Shown here piece by piece: positions 18,428-26,630 of a DNA stretch of 64,000 bases. The DNA lies in assembly GCF_002847825.1 (NCBI RefSeq), contig NZ_PKIZ01000001.1, forward strand, positions 47,389-111,388. The letters run 5' to 3'. The position numbers and the translations under genes were made by a program. The DNA is from Kytococcus schroeteri (lineage in GTDB: Bacteria; Actinomycetota; Actinomycetes; Actinomycetales; Dermatophilaceae). The notes beneath the pieces are model-generated. The model was not told the origin of the DNA. It did not search any database and saw only the letters and a program-made list of their open reading frames with translations. Every line of letters starts with the position of its first letter. Position 1 is the first letter of the stretch.

Positions 18428-19327
18428 CGCAGCAACGGACTCCTCCACGGCCGCGCCGTGGGCCTCCAGCGGCACCCGCCGCAGCTGCCAGCTCCAGGGG
18501 TGGTCGGCCAGGTGGGCGGACAGGGCGGCCTCGGTGCCGGTCGCGGGGGAGAGCACCAGCAGGGTGGGTCCGGCCCCACTCACGCACGCGGCTGAAGCGC
18601 CGGACGCGCGGGCGGCGGCCAGCACGTCCTCGACGCCCGGTACGAGGTGCGCGCGGTGCGGCTGGTGGAGGCGGTCGTCCACCGCCTCGGAGAGCGCCTC
18701 GGTGCGACCGGTGGCCAGGGCGGCCACGAGGAGCGCGCTGCGGGCGGCGTTGTGCACCGCGTCGGCGAAGGGCACCGATGCGGGCAGCGCGGCGCGGGCC
18801 TCGGCGGTGGCCACGGGGTGGTCGGGCACCAGCAGCAGCACCTCGGGCAGTGCGCCGGGGGCCACCGGCACGGGCACGCTGTGCACCCGCCCGTCGGCCG
18901 CCGCCACGGAGACCACCACGCCGCCCAGCAGGGCCGGGGCCACGTTGTCCGGGTGCCCCTCGGTGAGGGTGCCCAGGCGCACCAGCTCGTCGTCGTCCCA
19001 GTCGGTGCCGTGCAGGGCACGGGCGGCCAGCACGCCCCCGACCACGCAGGTGGCCGAGGACCCCAGACCGCGGGAGGGTGGCACGTCGCCGGCCACCGTG
19101 CAGCGCACCGCCACCGGCTCGATGCCGTGCTCGGCGCAGGCGCGTTCGTAGGCGGCCACGGGCAGGCTGTCGCCGGCGTCGGTGCGGGCGGGGTCGTCGG
19201 CGGCCACCACCTCGAGGGTCACCCGGTTGTGCAGGGCCACCGCCAGGCCCAGGGCGTCGAAGCCGGTGCCCAGGTTGGCCGAGGTGGCCGGCACCCGCAC
19301 GGTGACCGACCGGCCGGTGGCGCTCAT
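18425..19327 (-). CDS. thrB: Homoserine kinase
   Basis: A GHMP kinase that phosphorylates homoserine, the penultimate step of threonine synthesis. The 300-residue protein has VTVRVPATSANLGTGFDALGLAV at the N-terminus (the substrate-binding PATSANLGPGFD motif), the ATP-loop DVPPSRGLGSSATCVVGG (about 95-112), and AACVSGAGPTLLVL at the C-terminus. It overlaps thrC by 4 bp as the last gene of hom-thrC-thrB. Confidence 0.96.
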   Translation of the reverse strand: MSATGRSVTVRVPATSANLGTGFDALGLAVALHNRVTLEVVAADDPARTDAGDSLPVAAYERACAEHGIEPVAVRCTVAGDVPPSRGLGSSATCVVGGVLAARALHGTDWDDDELVRLGTLTEGHPDNVAPALLGGVVVSVAAADGRVHSVPVPVAPGALPEVLLLVPDHPVATAEARAALPASVPFADAVHNAARSALLVAALATGRTEALSEAVDDRLHQPHRAHLVPGVEDVLAAARASGASAACVSGAGPTLLVLSPATGTEAALSAHLADHPWSWQLRRVPLEAHGAAVEESVAA

Positions 19328-20868
19328 CGGTGCAGGACCTCCTCGATGGTGGACGGCACCTCGGGGACCTCCACCACCTGCTCGTGCAGCACGGCTGCGT
19401 CGCGCAGGGAGCTCAGGCCCAGCGGGGCGCCGCGCTCGTCGCCGGCGGTGGTGGCCAGGCGCACGAGGGTGTCGAACTCGTCCTCGTCGGCCTCGTGGCC
19501 CAGGGCGGCGAGGACCGCGGGGGCGAACTTGTACGGGCTGGCCGTGGCGGCCACCAGCGCCGGTCGGGCCGGGGGCTGCTGGCCGCCGGTGAGGTCGCCG
19601 CGCCGGTACTGCGCCAGCACGTCCAGGGCCACCGCGGTGTGCGGGTCCACCAGCGTGCCGTGCTCGGCGTGCATCGCGCGCAGGGTCGCGGCCGCCTGCT
19701 CGCCGGTGGCGGTGCCGGCCACCACCCGGTGCCGGGAGGCGTCCGCGCCCTCGGGCAGGTCCGCCGGCTCCCCGGGCAGCGCGCCCCAGTCGAAGACCCG
19801 CTCGTCGGCCAGCTGCGCCATCGCCGCGCGCACCCGGTCGCTGTCGCGCCCGCTGGTGTCGTGCAGGAAGCGCTCCAGGTTGCTCGAGACGAGGATGTCC
19901 ATCGAGGGCGAGTCCGTGCGCACCAGCCCGCGTCGGGCGTCGTAGGTGCCGGTGGCGAAGAAGTCCGCCAGCACCCGGTTCTCGTTGGTGGCGCACACCA
20001 TGGTTCCCAGCGGGACGCCTGCGGCGCGGGCCCAGGTGGCGGCCAGCAGGTTGCCGAAGTTGCCGGTGGGCACCACCACGTCCACGGGTTCGCCGGCGGC
20101 CACCATGCCCGCCCGGCGCAGGGCCGCGTAACCGGTCACGTAGTAGACCATCTGCGGCAGCAGGCGCCCCAGGTTGATGGAGTTGGCCGAGCTCACCGCG
20201 TACCCGCGCCCCGTGAGCCGTTCCCGGGCGCCCGCGTCGGCGAAGAGGGCCTTCACCGCCCGCTGGGCGTCGTCGAAGTCGCCGTGGATGCCCAGCACGT
20301 GCACGTTGCCACCGGCCTGCGTGCGCATCTGCTGCTTCTGCATGAAGCTCACGCCCTCGGTGGGGTAGAGCACCACCACCTCGGTGTCGGGCACGTCCTT
20401 GAAGCCCTCGAGCGCCGCCTTGCCGGTGTCGCCGCTGGTGGCGGTGAGCACCAGTGTGGTGCCCTGCTGCCCCTCGGCGGTGCGCGCCAGCGTCACCAGG
20501 TGGGGCAGCAGCGTGAGCGCGACGTCCTTGAAGGCGTGCGTGGGCCCGTGGAAGAGCTCCAGCAGGCCGATCGTCCCGTCCGCCTCGCCGAGGACGGTCA
20601 GCGGTACCACCTCCTCGGTCTCGAAGCGGGCCGCCGCCGCCTCGACGGCCTCCCGCAGCCCGTCGGCCGGCAGGCCGCCCTCCCCGGTGAGGTAGGGCGC
20701 CATGACCGCCGTGGCCACCTCGGCCCAGGGGGCGTCGAGCAGGGACTCCACGTCCAGCGGCTCGATGCGCTCGGGAACGTAGAGCCCGCCGTCGGGGGCC
20801 AGGCCGTCGAGCACCGCCCGGGCCGCGCCCACCGCCGGTGCCTGACCGCGGGTGCTGGTGAACCTCAT
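19324..20868 (-). CDS. thrC: Threonine synthase (long form)
   Basis: Converts O-phosphohomoserine to threonine with PLP. The 514-residue length and the N-terminal MRFTSTRG...GLAPDGGLYVPE domain mark the long form, as in E. coli and corynebacteria, not the ~360-residue form of M. tuberculosis. The PLP lysine lies in FHGPTHAFKDVALTLLPHL (about residue 118). LTATSGDTGKAALEGFKD and VPTGNFGNLLAATWARAAG follow. It overlaps hom and thrB by 4 bp each. Confidence 0.96.
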   Translation of the reverse strand: MRFTSTRGQAPAVGAARAVLDGLAPDGGLYVPERIEPLDVESLLDAPWAEVATAVMAPYLTGEGGLPADGLREAVEAAAARFETEEVVPLTVLGEADGTIGLLELFHGPTHAFKDVALTLLPHLVTLARTAEGQQGTTLVLTATSGDTGKAALEGFKDVPDTEVVVLYPTEGVSFMQKQQMRTQAGGNVHVLGIHGDFDDAQRAVKALFADAGARERLTGRGYAVSSANSINLGRLLPQMVYYVTGYAALRRAGMVAAGEPVDVVVPTGNFGNLLAATWARAAGVPLGTMVCATNENRVLADFFATGTYDARRGLVRTDSPSMDILVSSNLERFLHDTSGRDSDRVRAAMAQLADERVFDWGALPGEPADLPEGADASRHRVVAGTATGEQAAATLRAMHAEHGTLVDPHTAVALDVLAQYRRGDLTGGQQPPARPALVAATASPYKFAPAVLAALGHEADEDEFDTLVRLATTAGDERGAPLGLSSLRDAAVLHEQVVEVPEVPSTIEEVLHR

Positions 20869-22115
20869 GCCGCCCCCTCGCCGGCGGCCTCCCAGCGGAC
20901 GACGCAGCTGCCCGGGTCGTCCAGCCAGGGCTGCAGCACGGCCCGGCGCAGCGGACCGGTGATGCCCGCCACCGGGTCGGAACCCAGCCGGTCCTGCAAC
21001 AGGGCCTCGGCCTGCCCCGCCAGGGCGGCGCTGCTGCGCAGGTACCAGCGGCCGGTCACCGTGGCGTTCGCGTCGTGCAGCGGGGCGTCCGAGAGCGGGC
21101 TGGTGGTGGGCACCGCACCCAGCAGCACGTCCACCACGTCGGTGAGCACCGCCGAGGCGGTCTCGTAGCGCCCCGCGCCGGGCCCGGCGAAGGTCAGGGC
21201 ACCCACGTGGTCGGCCTCGAAGGTGACCGCGTTGGTGGACCCGGTGATGCTGGCCGCCCAGTGCTCCGGCGGCACGGCGACCGGCTCGACGACGGCGGTC
21301 ACCTCGTGGCCGCCGGGACCCTGCACGGCGTGCGCCTCACCCACCAGGCGCACCACGCGCGGGCCGCCGGGCGCCGTGCGCAGCGCCTGCAGGTCGGCCG
21401 CCGACACCCGCTCGATGCCGGTGCACAGGATGTGAGGCTCGGTCACCGGGCCGCCGAACGCCATCGAGGCCAGGATGCGCAGCTTGCGCAGCGAGTCCGC
21501 CCCGCTCACGTCGGCGCTCGGGTCGGCCTCCAGGTAGCCCAGCTGCTGGGCCTCGGCGGCCACCACGCCGTAGTCCCGCCCGGACTCCATGGCCGAGAGG
21601 ATGTAGTTGCACGAGCCGTTGAGGATGCCGCTCACCGAACGCACCCGGTCCACGCGGACGAGGTCGCGCAGGGCCCGCACGCACGGCACCCCACCGGCCA
21701 CGGCGGCCTCGAAGAGCAGGTTCACCCCCTGCTCCTGGGCCAGCGCGGTGAGCTCCTCGCCGTGCGCGCTGAGCAGCGCCTTGTTGGCGGTGACCACGTG
21801 CTTGCCCTGGCGCAGCGCCTCGCCCACCAGCTCCAGGCCCTCCTCGACGGGCCCGGCCACCTCCACCACGAGGTCCACCGACGGGTCGGTCACCGCCCCC
21901 CGGGCGTCAGTGCTCAGGGTGCCGGCAGGGGCGGGGACGTCGCGCTCGCGGTGCAGGTCGCGCACCACCACGTGACGCACCACCACGTCGGTGCCCAGCT
22001 GGTCCAGCCAACGCCCACGGTGCCGGCCCAGCAGGTCGACGACCCCCTGGCCCACCGTCCCGTAGCCCAGGACGGCCACCCCCACGCTGCGCACGCCCTC
22101 GGTCTGTTCCGTCAT
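20865..22115 (-). CDS. hom: Homoserine dehydrogenase
   Basis: Reduces aspartate semialdehyde to homoserine, the branch point for threonine and methionine. The 416-residue protein has the nucleotide-binding VAVLGYGTVGQGVVDLL (about 13-29), KHVVTANKALLSAHG, the catalytic region AAVAGGVPCVRALRD...ILNGSCNYILSAM, and QQLGYLEADPSADVSGADSLRK. The ATG at 22115 follows AGGAGG. Odd: after the catalytic domain (ending near RYETASAVLTDVVDVLLG) only about 70 residues remain, and they match the regulatory ACT domain poorly; the usual LxVxDxPGVLA strand is reduced to LRSSAALAGQAEALL. Threonine feedback may therefore be altered. Confidence 0.95.
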   Translation of the reverse strand: MTEQTEGVRSVGVAVLGYGTVGQGVVDLLGRHRGRWLDQLGTDVVVRHVVVRDLHRERDVPAPAGTLSTDARGAVTDPSVDLVVEVAGPVEEGLELVGEALRQGKHVVTANKALLSAHGEELTALAQEQGVNLLFEAAVAGGVPCVRALRDLVRVDRVRSVSGILNGSCNYILSAMESGRDYGVVAAEAQQLGYLEADPSADVSGADSLRKLRILASMAFGGPVTEPHILCTGIERVSAADLQALRTAPGGPRVVRLVGEAHAVQGPGGHEVTAVVEPVAVPPEHWAASITGSTNAVTFEADHVGALTFAGPGAGRYETASAVLTDVVDVLLGAVPTTSPLSDAPLHDANATVTGRWYLRSSAALAGQAEALLQDRLGSDPVAGITGPLRRAVLQPWLDDPGSCVVRWEAAGEGAA

Positions 22116-22204
22116 GTCGGCCTCCTGGGTGGTCTCGTCCCGGGTCTTCCAGTCGTCTCGTGGTCTGGTCCCGCCCGGCCACCGGCTGGGCCGGCGGTGG
22201 CGCC

Positions 22205-22210
22205 AGCCTA
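22205..22210 (-). promoter_or_regulatory. -10 hexamer of hom-thrC-thrB
   Basis: TAGGCT on the minus strand, about 90 bases before the hom ATG. The leader shows no start codon with a threonine/isoleucine-rich peptide, so classical thr attenuation is not evident. Confidence 0.4.
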
Positions 22211-22290
22211 ACGACGCCTCCCCGCCTGGTAGGAGGGGCCGTGCCCGGGTCTCCGCCCGGGGCCGCGCGGGGGCCGTCGGTGCCTCGGGC

Positions 22291-22296
22291 GATACT
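22291..22296 (+). promoter_or_regulatory. -10 hexamer of the lipoprotein gene
   Basis: GATACT, 48 bases before the ATG at 22345; the leader ends with the purine-rich GAGGGGGC in front of the start. Confidence 0.4.
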
Positions 22297-22344
22297 TGGG
22301 GCAGGTGCCGAGAGCCGGCACGCCGATGACCCCGAGGGGGCACC

Positions 22345-23517
22345 ATGAAGCGCACGACCCTGACGCTGCTGGCCGCGATGAGCACCACCGTGGTGCTCGC
22401 CGGGTGCAACGAGGACAACGGTGGCGGCGGTGGCTCCGCCCAAGCCGACTCCGACCCGAAGGCCGCCGTGTCGCAGGCCTTCGACAAGGCCAACGAGGCC
22501 AAGGACCAGACGGCCACGATCTCCCTGGACAGCTCCTCGGAGTCGCTCAAGAAGCTCACGGAGTCCTCCGACTTCTCCACCCTGAGCTCTGACGACCGGA
22601 TGGCCGTGGAGAAGGTCACCGAGCTGCTGCCCAAGTCCAAGATCACGGTCTCGACCCACTCGCGCGACCAGGCCCTCTCCGAGGAGAAGGACGCCAAGGA
22701 CCTCGACACCGCCATGACCCTGCACATCGGCGAGGGAAAGGTCGAGTTCCGCCAGGTCGAGGGCGGCATGTACATGCGCGCCGACGTGGACAAGATCGGT
22801 CAGGAGACCGGCCTGTTCACCGCCGACCAGCTCAAGATGGGCCTCACCGGCGGCTCCGGTGCCCCGGCCGACGACCCCTCGATGCAGTTCCTCACCAAGG
22901 CCCTCTCCGGCGAGTGGGTCGGTGTCTCCTCCGAGCAGGTGGAGTCCGAGCTGCAGAAGCAGGGGCTCACCCTGGAGGACCTCACCAAGGAGGCCACCGG
23001 CGGCACCGAGGTGTCCGCCCAGCAGCAGCTGAAGATGCAGCAGGACCTCAAGACCTTCATGGACGAGCACGGCGAGTTCACCCGCGAGGGAGACGTGGTG
23101 CACGTGGCTGTGCCGGTGGAGGAGAGCTGGGACGACTTCGCCGCCATCGTGAACCAGAACATCACGGACCCCTCGGAGAAGCTGCCGACGCTCACCGAGG
23201 AGAACAAGAAGGCCATCAAGGACGACGCCAAGGCGACCATCGACGTGACCCTCGACGGCGACCAGCTCAAGGGCCTGGACCTCGACTTCACCCAGGTCAA
23301 GGACTTCGTGGACCCGGCCTCGCTGGACGCCACCGAGAAGAAGGACTACGACGAGTTCGTCCAGCAGGTCGGCGACGGCCCGCTCGGCCTGAAGATCGAA
23401 TACGGCCAGGAGGGCGCGCCGGCCAAGCCGGACCAGTTCACCGAGGTGCCGCAGGAGCTGCTCGACGCCGGCGCGGCCAGCGCCACGGGCGCTGGTGGCG
23501 CGGAGATGGCCGGCTGA
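22345..23517 (+). CDS. Secreted lipoprotein of unknown function
   Basis: A 390-residue protein with a clear lipoprotein signal: MKRTTLTLLAAMSTTVVLAGC, with lipobox LAGC at 18-21. A Gly/Ser linker (25-35) follows, then an acidic, Lys-rich, charged globular body with no membrane segment. LHIGEGKVEFRQVEGGMYMRADVDKIG near residue 130 resembles the style of LppX/LprG-like or other lipid-carrier lipoproteins, but I cannot assign a family. Its high Lys content and low Arg content differ from its neighbours, as is usual for actinobacterial exported proteins. It is a single-gene unit: own promoter, followed by a strong hairpin. Confidence 0.85.
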   Translation: MKRTTLTLLAAMSTTVVLAGCNEDNGGGGGSAQADSDPKAAVSQAFDKANEAKDQTATISLDSSSESLKKLTESSDFSTLSSDDRMAVEKVTELLPKSKITVSTHSRDQALSEEKDAKDLDTAMTLHIGEGKVEFRQVEGGMYMRADVDKIGQETGLFTADQLKMGLTGGSGAPADDPSMQFLTKALSGEWVGVSSEQVESELQKQGLTLEDLTKEATGGTEVSAQQQLKMQQDLKTFMDEHGEFTREGDVVHVAVPVEESWDDFAAIVNQNITDPSEKLPTLTEENKKAIKDDAKATIDVTLDGDQLKGLDLDFTQVKDFVDPASLDATEKKDYDEFVQQVGDGPLGLKIEYGQEGAPAKPDQFTEVPQELLDAGAASATGAGGAEMAG

Positions 23518-23538
23518 CCCGACCCGTCGCACCGCCCC

Positions 23539-23573
23539 GCCGGGGGCACCCGCTCACCGCGGGTGCCCCCGGC
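23539..23573 (+). terminator. 15-bp perfect hairpin after the lipoprotein gene
   Basis: GCCGGGGGCACCCGC pairs with GCGGGTGCCCCCGGC around a 5-base loop, 21 bases after the stop. Confidence 0.75.
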
Positions 23574-23636
23574 GTGGCCGTTCCCGCACACTGGGTCCAC
23601 CGGCCCACCGACCCGTCCACCCACCCCAGGAGCCCC

Positions 23637-23660
23637 ATGACCCAGCGAGCCGCCTCGTGA
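23637..23660 (+). other. Possible 7-codon leader cistron coupled to the MFS gene
   Basis: ATG at 23637 with the strong site CAGGAGCCCC in front opens a 7-residue reading frame (MTQRAAS). Its TGA stop overlaps the GTG start of the MFS gene by 3 bases (GTGA). The ribosome binding site serves the minicistron better than the GTG, so the transporter may be translated by re-initiation. Alternatively, transporter translation starts elsewhere. Confidence 0.4.
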
Positions 23661-25021
23661 CCGCCGCCCAGACCGCACCCGGCCCCGGGGCGGGCCTGCC
23701 GCGCTTCCTGGCCCCCTTCGCCACCCGGGACTACCGCCTGCTGGCCACCAGCCTGCTGCTCGTCTCGTTCTCCGCGGGGGTGTGGACCGTGGGGCTGGTC
23801 TACGCCGTCAAGGGCCTCGGCGGCCGCGAGGTGGACCTCTCGGTGGTCACGGCCGTGGGCTCGATCGGGCTGGTGCTCTGCGCGCTCGTCGGAGGCGTGG
23901 CCGCCGACCGGCTGCCCCTGCGCGGACTGCTGGCCGGCTGCTCGCTGCTGTTCGCCGTCGTCGGCGGGGTGGTGGCGCTGCTGGGGGCCACCGGCGCCCT
24001 GCAGATGTGGCAGCTCATGGTCGCGGCCTTCCTGGCCATGGCCTGTGCCGGCATCTACAACCCGGCCTACTCCGCGCTGCTGCCGCGGGTGCTGCACGAC
24101 GACCAGCTGCTGGCCGCCAACGGCCTGGAGGCCGCGAGCCGCCCGGTGCTGCAGCAGGCGGCCGGTCCGGCCGTCGCCGGCTTCGTGGTGGGGGCGGTGG
24201 CGCCCTCGGCGGCGATGGCGGTGGTGACCGTGGCGCAGGCAGGGGCCGTGGCCTGCGTGCTGGCGCTGCGCACCGGAGGGCTGTTCCGGCGTGCGCTGCC
24301 GGTGGAGGAGCAGGGACCGGACCAGTCGGTCTGGCGCGACTTCACCGAGGGCGCCGCGTACACCTGGCGCACCCCCTGGCTGGCGGCCACGCTCGTGTGG
24401 TCGGTGGTGGCGGTGTTCCTGTTCATCGGGCCGATGGAGGTGCTGCTGCCCTTCATCGTCACGCGCCACGGGGGCGGACCGGACACCTTCGGGCTGCTGC
24501 TGGCGTGCCTGGGTGCGGGGGCCGCGGTGGGGGCCATCGGCGTGAGCTCCCGCCGCCTGCCGCGGCGCTACCTCACGGTCATGATCACGGTGTGGTCGGT
24601 GGCGGCGGTGCCCTTCTTCGCCCTGGCGATCACGGACAGCTTCTGGCTCATGGGCCTGGTGCTCTTCGTCTTCGGCCTCGGCGACGGAGCGGGCATGGTC
24701 ATCTGGGGCACGCTGCTGCAGCGCCGGGTGCCGCGGTCCATGCTCGGCCGCGTGAGCTCGCTGGACTTCTTCGTCTCGCTGGCCATGATGCCGGTCTCGA
24801 TGGCGCTGGCCGGCCCGGTGGCGCAGGTGCTGCCCACCTGGGTGGTCTTCGCCCTGCCGTCGGTAGGCATCCCGTTGGTGGGGCTGGCCTGCCACGTGCT
24901 GGCCGACCTGGGCGGGGACGAGCTGCGGCACCCGCTGGACCAGGAGGTGGACCTGGCCGGCGCGCACACCGAGGTGGTGGACGGCGTCTCAGGCCTCCAC
25001 TCGTCGGCCCGCGCTGAGTAG
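23657..25021 (+). CDS. MFS transporter
   Basis: A 454-residue integral membrane protein with about 12 hydrophobic segments. Residues 18-40 (ATRDYRLLATSLLLVSFSAGVWTVGLVY) start the first helix. YNPAYSALLPRVLHDDQLLAANGLEAASRPVLQQAAGPAVAGFVV is characteristic of the MFS_3/enterobactin-exporter-like (DHA3) branch. The GTG at 23657 fits the start of the conserved region; in-frame codons upstream shadow the terminator. It may export a drug or siderophore; no siderophore genes are nearby. The 3' end overlaps the convergent acyltransferase by 33 bp. Confidence 0.85.
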   Translation: MTAAQTAPGPGAGLPRFLAPFATRDYRLLATSLLLVSFSAGVWTVGLVYAVKGLGGREVDLSVVTAVGSIGLVLCALVGGVAADRLPLRGLLAGCSLLFAVVGGVVALLGATGALQMWQLMVAAFLAMACAGIYNPAYSALLPRVLHDDQLLAANGLEAASRPVLQQAAGPAVAGFVVGAVAPSAAMAVVTVAQAGAVACVLALRTGGLFRRALPVEEQGPDQSVWRDFTEGAAYTWRTPWLAATLVWSVVAVFLFIGPMEVLLPFIVTRHGGGPDTFGLLLACLGAGAAVGAIGVSSRRLPRRYLTVMITVWSVAAVPFFALAITDSFWLMGLVLFVFGLGDGAGMVIWGTLLQRRVPRSMLGRVSSLDFFVSLAMMPVSMALAGPVAQVLPTWVVFALPSVGIPLVGLACHVLADLGGDELRHPLDQEVDLAGAHTEVVDGVSGLHSSARAE

Positions 25022-26242
25022 CACCACCGCCAGCACGAGGCCCGCCGCCCAGGCCAGCTGCTCGGCCGTCAGACCGAAGCCGAGCTGCCACAGGCGGTGG
25101 ACCGCCACGCCGCCGAGCACCGCACCCAGCACGCCGCGCCAGGTGGTGCTCGTGGTGGCGAAGCGGGAGAACCACACCTCCCACCGGACGGCGCCGAACA
25201 CCATGACCGCCAGCATCGCGCCGGAGAGCACGAACCACACCGGGCGCACCATCCACCAGCCGGCGATGCTGCGGGGGAGCAGCAGGTCCGGGGCGAGCAT
25301 GCCGATGCCGATCATCACGGTCATGGCCGGTACGTGCCACAGGTAGACCAGCATGGCCAGTGCGTTGCCGGTGCCGATGCGGCGCCGCCACCGCTCGCCG
25401 GGGGACCACCCGAGCAGGCGCCGGCCCACCGCGGTGAGCACGGCCCACTGCGCGATGCCGAGCACGGCCAGGGCGGCGGTGGGCGGGGCCAGGTTGCTCA
25501 CCGGGGCGTCGCGCACGCCGAGATTGGTCGGGAACCACGGGCCGGGCACCACCATCGCCACCAGGGCGGCCGCGCAGGCGAGCACCACCAGGGCCAGCTG
25601 CCACAGCGGGGCGGAGAAGGCGCGGCGCCGCGCGTACCCGACGCCGAGCTGGTGGCAGAACAGCCAGACGAACACGAGGTTGAGCGCGGTGAGGTCGACC
25701 CCGCCCCAGAAGCGCAGCACGTCCACGCCGAACGCGGCGGCCAGCAGCACCGCCGCCGAGGCCCACCCGGTGCGGTCGAAGGCCCACACCGCCAGCGGCG
25801 CGGTGGCGGTGCACAGCAGGTAGACCGAGAGGAACCACAGCGGGTTGGCGATCTGGTCGCCGATGGTGACCGCCAGGCCGGGGGCGATGAGCCCGCCGAC
25901 CACCACCACGAGCAGGGTGACCCCCATGAGCGGCAGCACCGGCGAGGTCAGGCGTCGGGCGCGCAGGCCCAGGTAGGCCCCGAGCGGGTCTCCGGAGGCG
26001 CGCCAGCGGTCCACCAGCAGGGTGTTGGTGAAGCCGCCGGCCACGAAGAAGGCCGGCATGGCCTGCAGGAGCCAGGTGAGGGCCCACACCACGGGACCGG
26101 AGAGCGCGAGCTCCAGCTGCAGGCCGTCCTCCATCCACAGGTGCAGGTAGCACCAGTGCATGCAGACGACGATGATCATGGCCGCGAGGCGGACGATGTC
26201 CACCACGTGGTCGCGTGCGCGTGTGGCGCCCCCGTTGGTCAT
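24989..26242 (-). CDS. Acyltransferase 3 family membrane protein
   Basis: A 417-residue protein with about ten membrane helices, of the acyltransferase-3 family that acylates cell-envelope sugars or lipids. The first helix reads DHVVDIVRLAAMIIVVCMHWCYLHL with the conserved His; the FFVAGGFTN segment (usually FFVLSGF/FFVAGG) and the RARRLTSPVLPLM arginine pair follow. ATG 26242 is preceded by a leaderless -10. The substrate is unknown. No glycosyltransferase gene is adjacent. Confidence 0.85.
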   Translation of the reverse strand: MTNGGATRARDHVVDIVRLAAMIIVVCMHWCYLHLWMEDGLQLELALSGPVVWALTWLLQAMPAFFVAGGFTNTLLVDRWRASGDPLGAYLGLRARRLTSPVLPLMGVTLLVVVVGGLIAPGLAVTIGDQIANPLWFLSVYLLCTATAPLAVWAFDRTGWASAAVLLAAAFGVDVLRFWGGVDLTALNLVFVWLFCHQLGVGYARRRAFSAPLWQLALVVLACAAALVAMVVPGPWFPTNLGVRDAPVSNLAPPTAALAVLGIAQWAVLTAVGRRLLGWSPGERWRRRIGTGNALAMLVYLWHVPAMTVMIGIGMLAPDLLLPRSIAGWWMVRPVWFVLSGAMLAVMVFGAVRWEVWFSRFATTSTTWRGVLGAVLGGVAVHRLWQLGFGLTAEQLAWAAGLVLAVVLLSAGRRVEA

Positions 26243-26248
26243 GCGCGC

Positions 26249-26254
26249 ATTGTG
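26249..26254 (-). promoter_or_regulatory. -10 hexamer of the acyltransferase gene, leaderless
   Basis: CACAAT on the minus strand lies 6 bases before the ATG at 26242. Confidence 0.4.
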
Positions 26255-26450
26255 CACTGCCACAGGGCAGGAGGGCCCGATGCGGGTGAGCACGACGGAG
26301 CAGCGCAGGGACGGCACGGGGTGGCTGGTGGTGATCGCCGAGCCCGAGCCCGGGGACGGCGGTGGACACGACGCGGCGGGTACCGGCGACGACGGCGGGG
26401 TCGGCGGCGTGCGGATGGGGCTGCACCGACTGCACCGCGGCCGCCGCTCT

Positions 26451-26623
26451 CATGCCCGCGCCCACGGCCCTGTACTTCCTGGAGCGGGCCCTGCAGCACC
26501 CGGAGCCGGGGGCGGCGCTGCGGCGCTCGCCGATCAAGGTGGAGATCAGCATCGCCCACGCGCGTGCGCTCGCAGGCCGGGCGGGTGGCTCGCTACCTCG
26601 GTCGGCGGGTGCGCCGCCGCTGA
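26451..26623 (+). pseudogene. Possible small gene with a frameshift (unknown family)
   Basis: The 388 bases between the acyltransferase start and the glgC-like stop hold no intact gene. A frame from ATG 26451 has good high-GC codon usage: it contains ALYFLERALQHPEPGAALRR followed by SPIKVEISIAHAR. Coding character then moves to the next frame, SQAGRVARYLGRRVRRR, which stops at 26623. A single extra base near 26560 would explain this. It could be a broken gene of about 57 codons, a sequencing error or chance. I do not recognise the family. Confidence 0.3.
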
Positions 26624-26630
26624 GGGCCCC

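Noticed and set aside
22116..22204. Possible thr attenuator before hom
   Set aside because: No leader peptide with Thr/Ile codons and no convincing pair of alternative hairpins.
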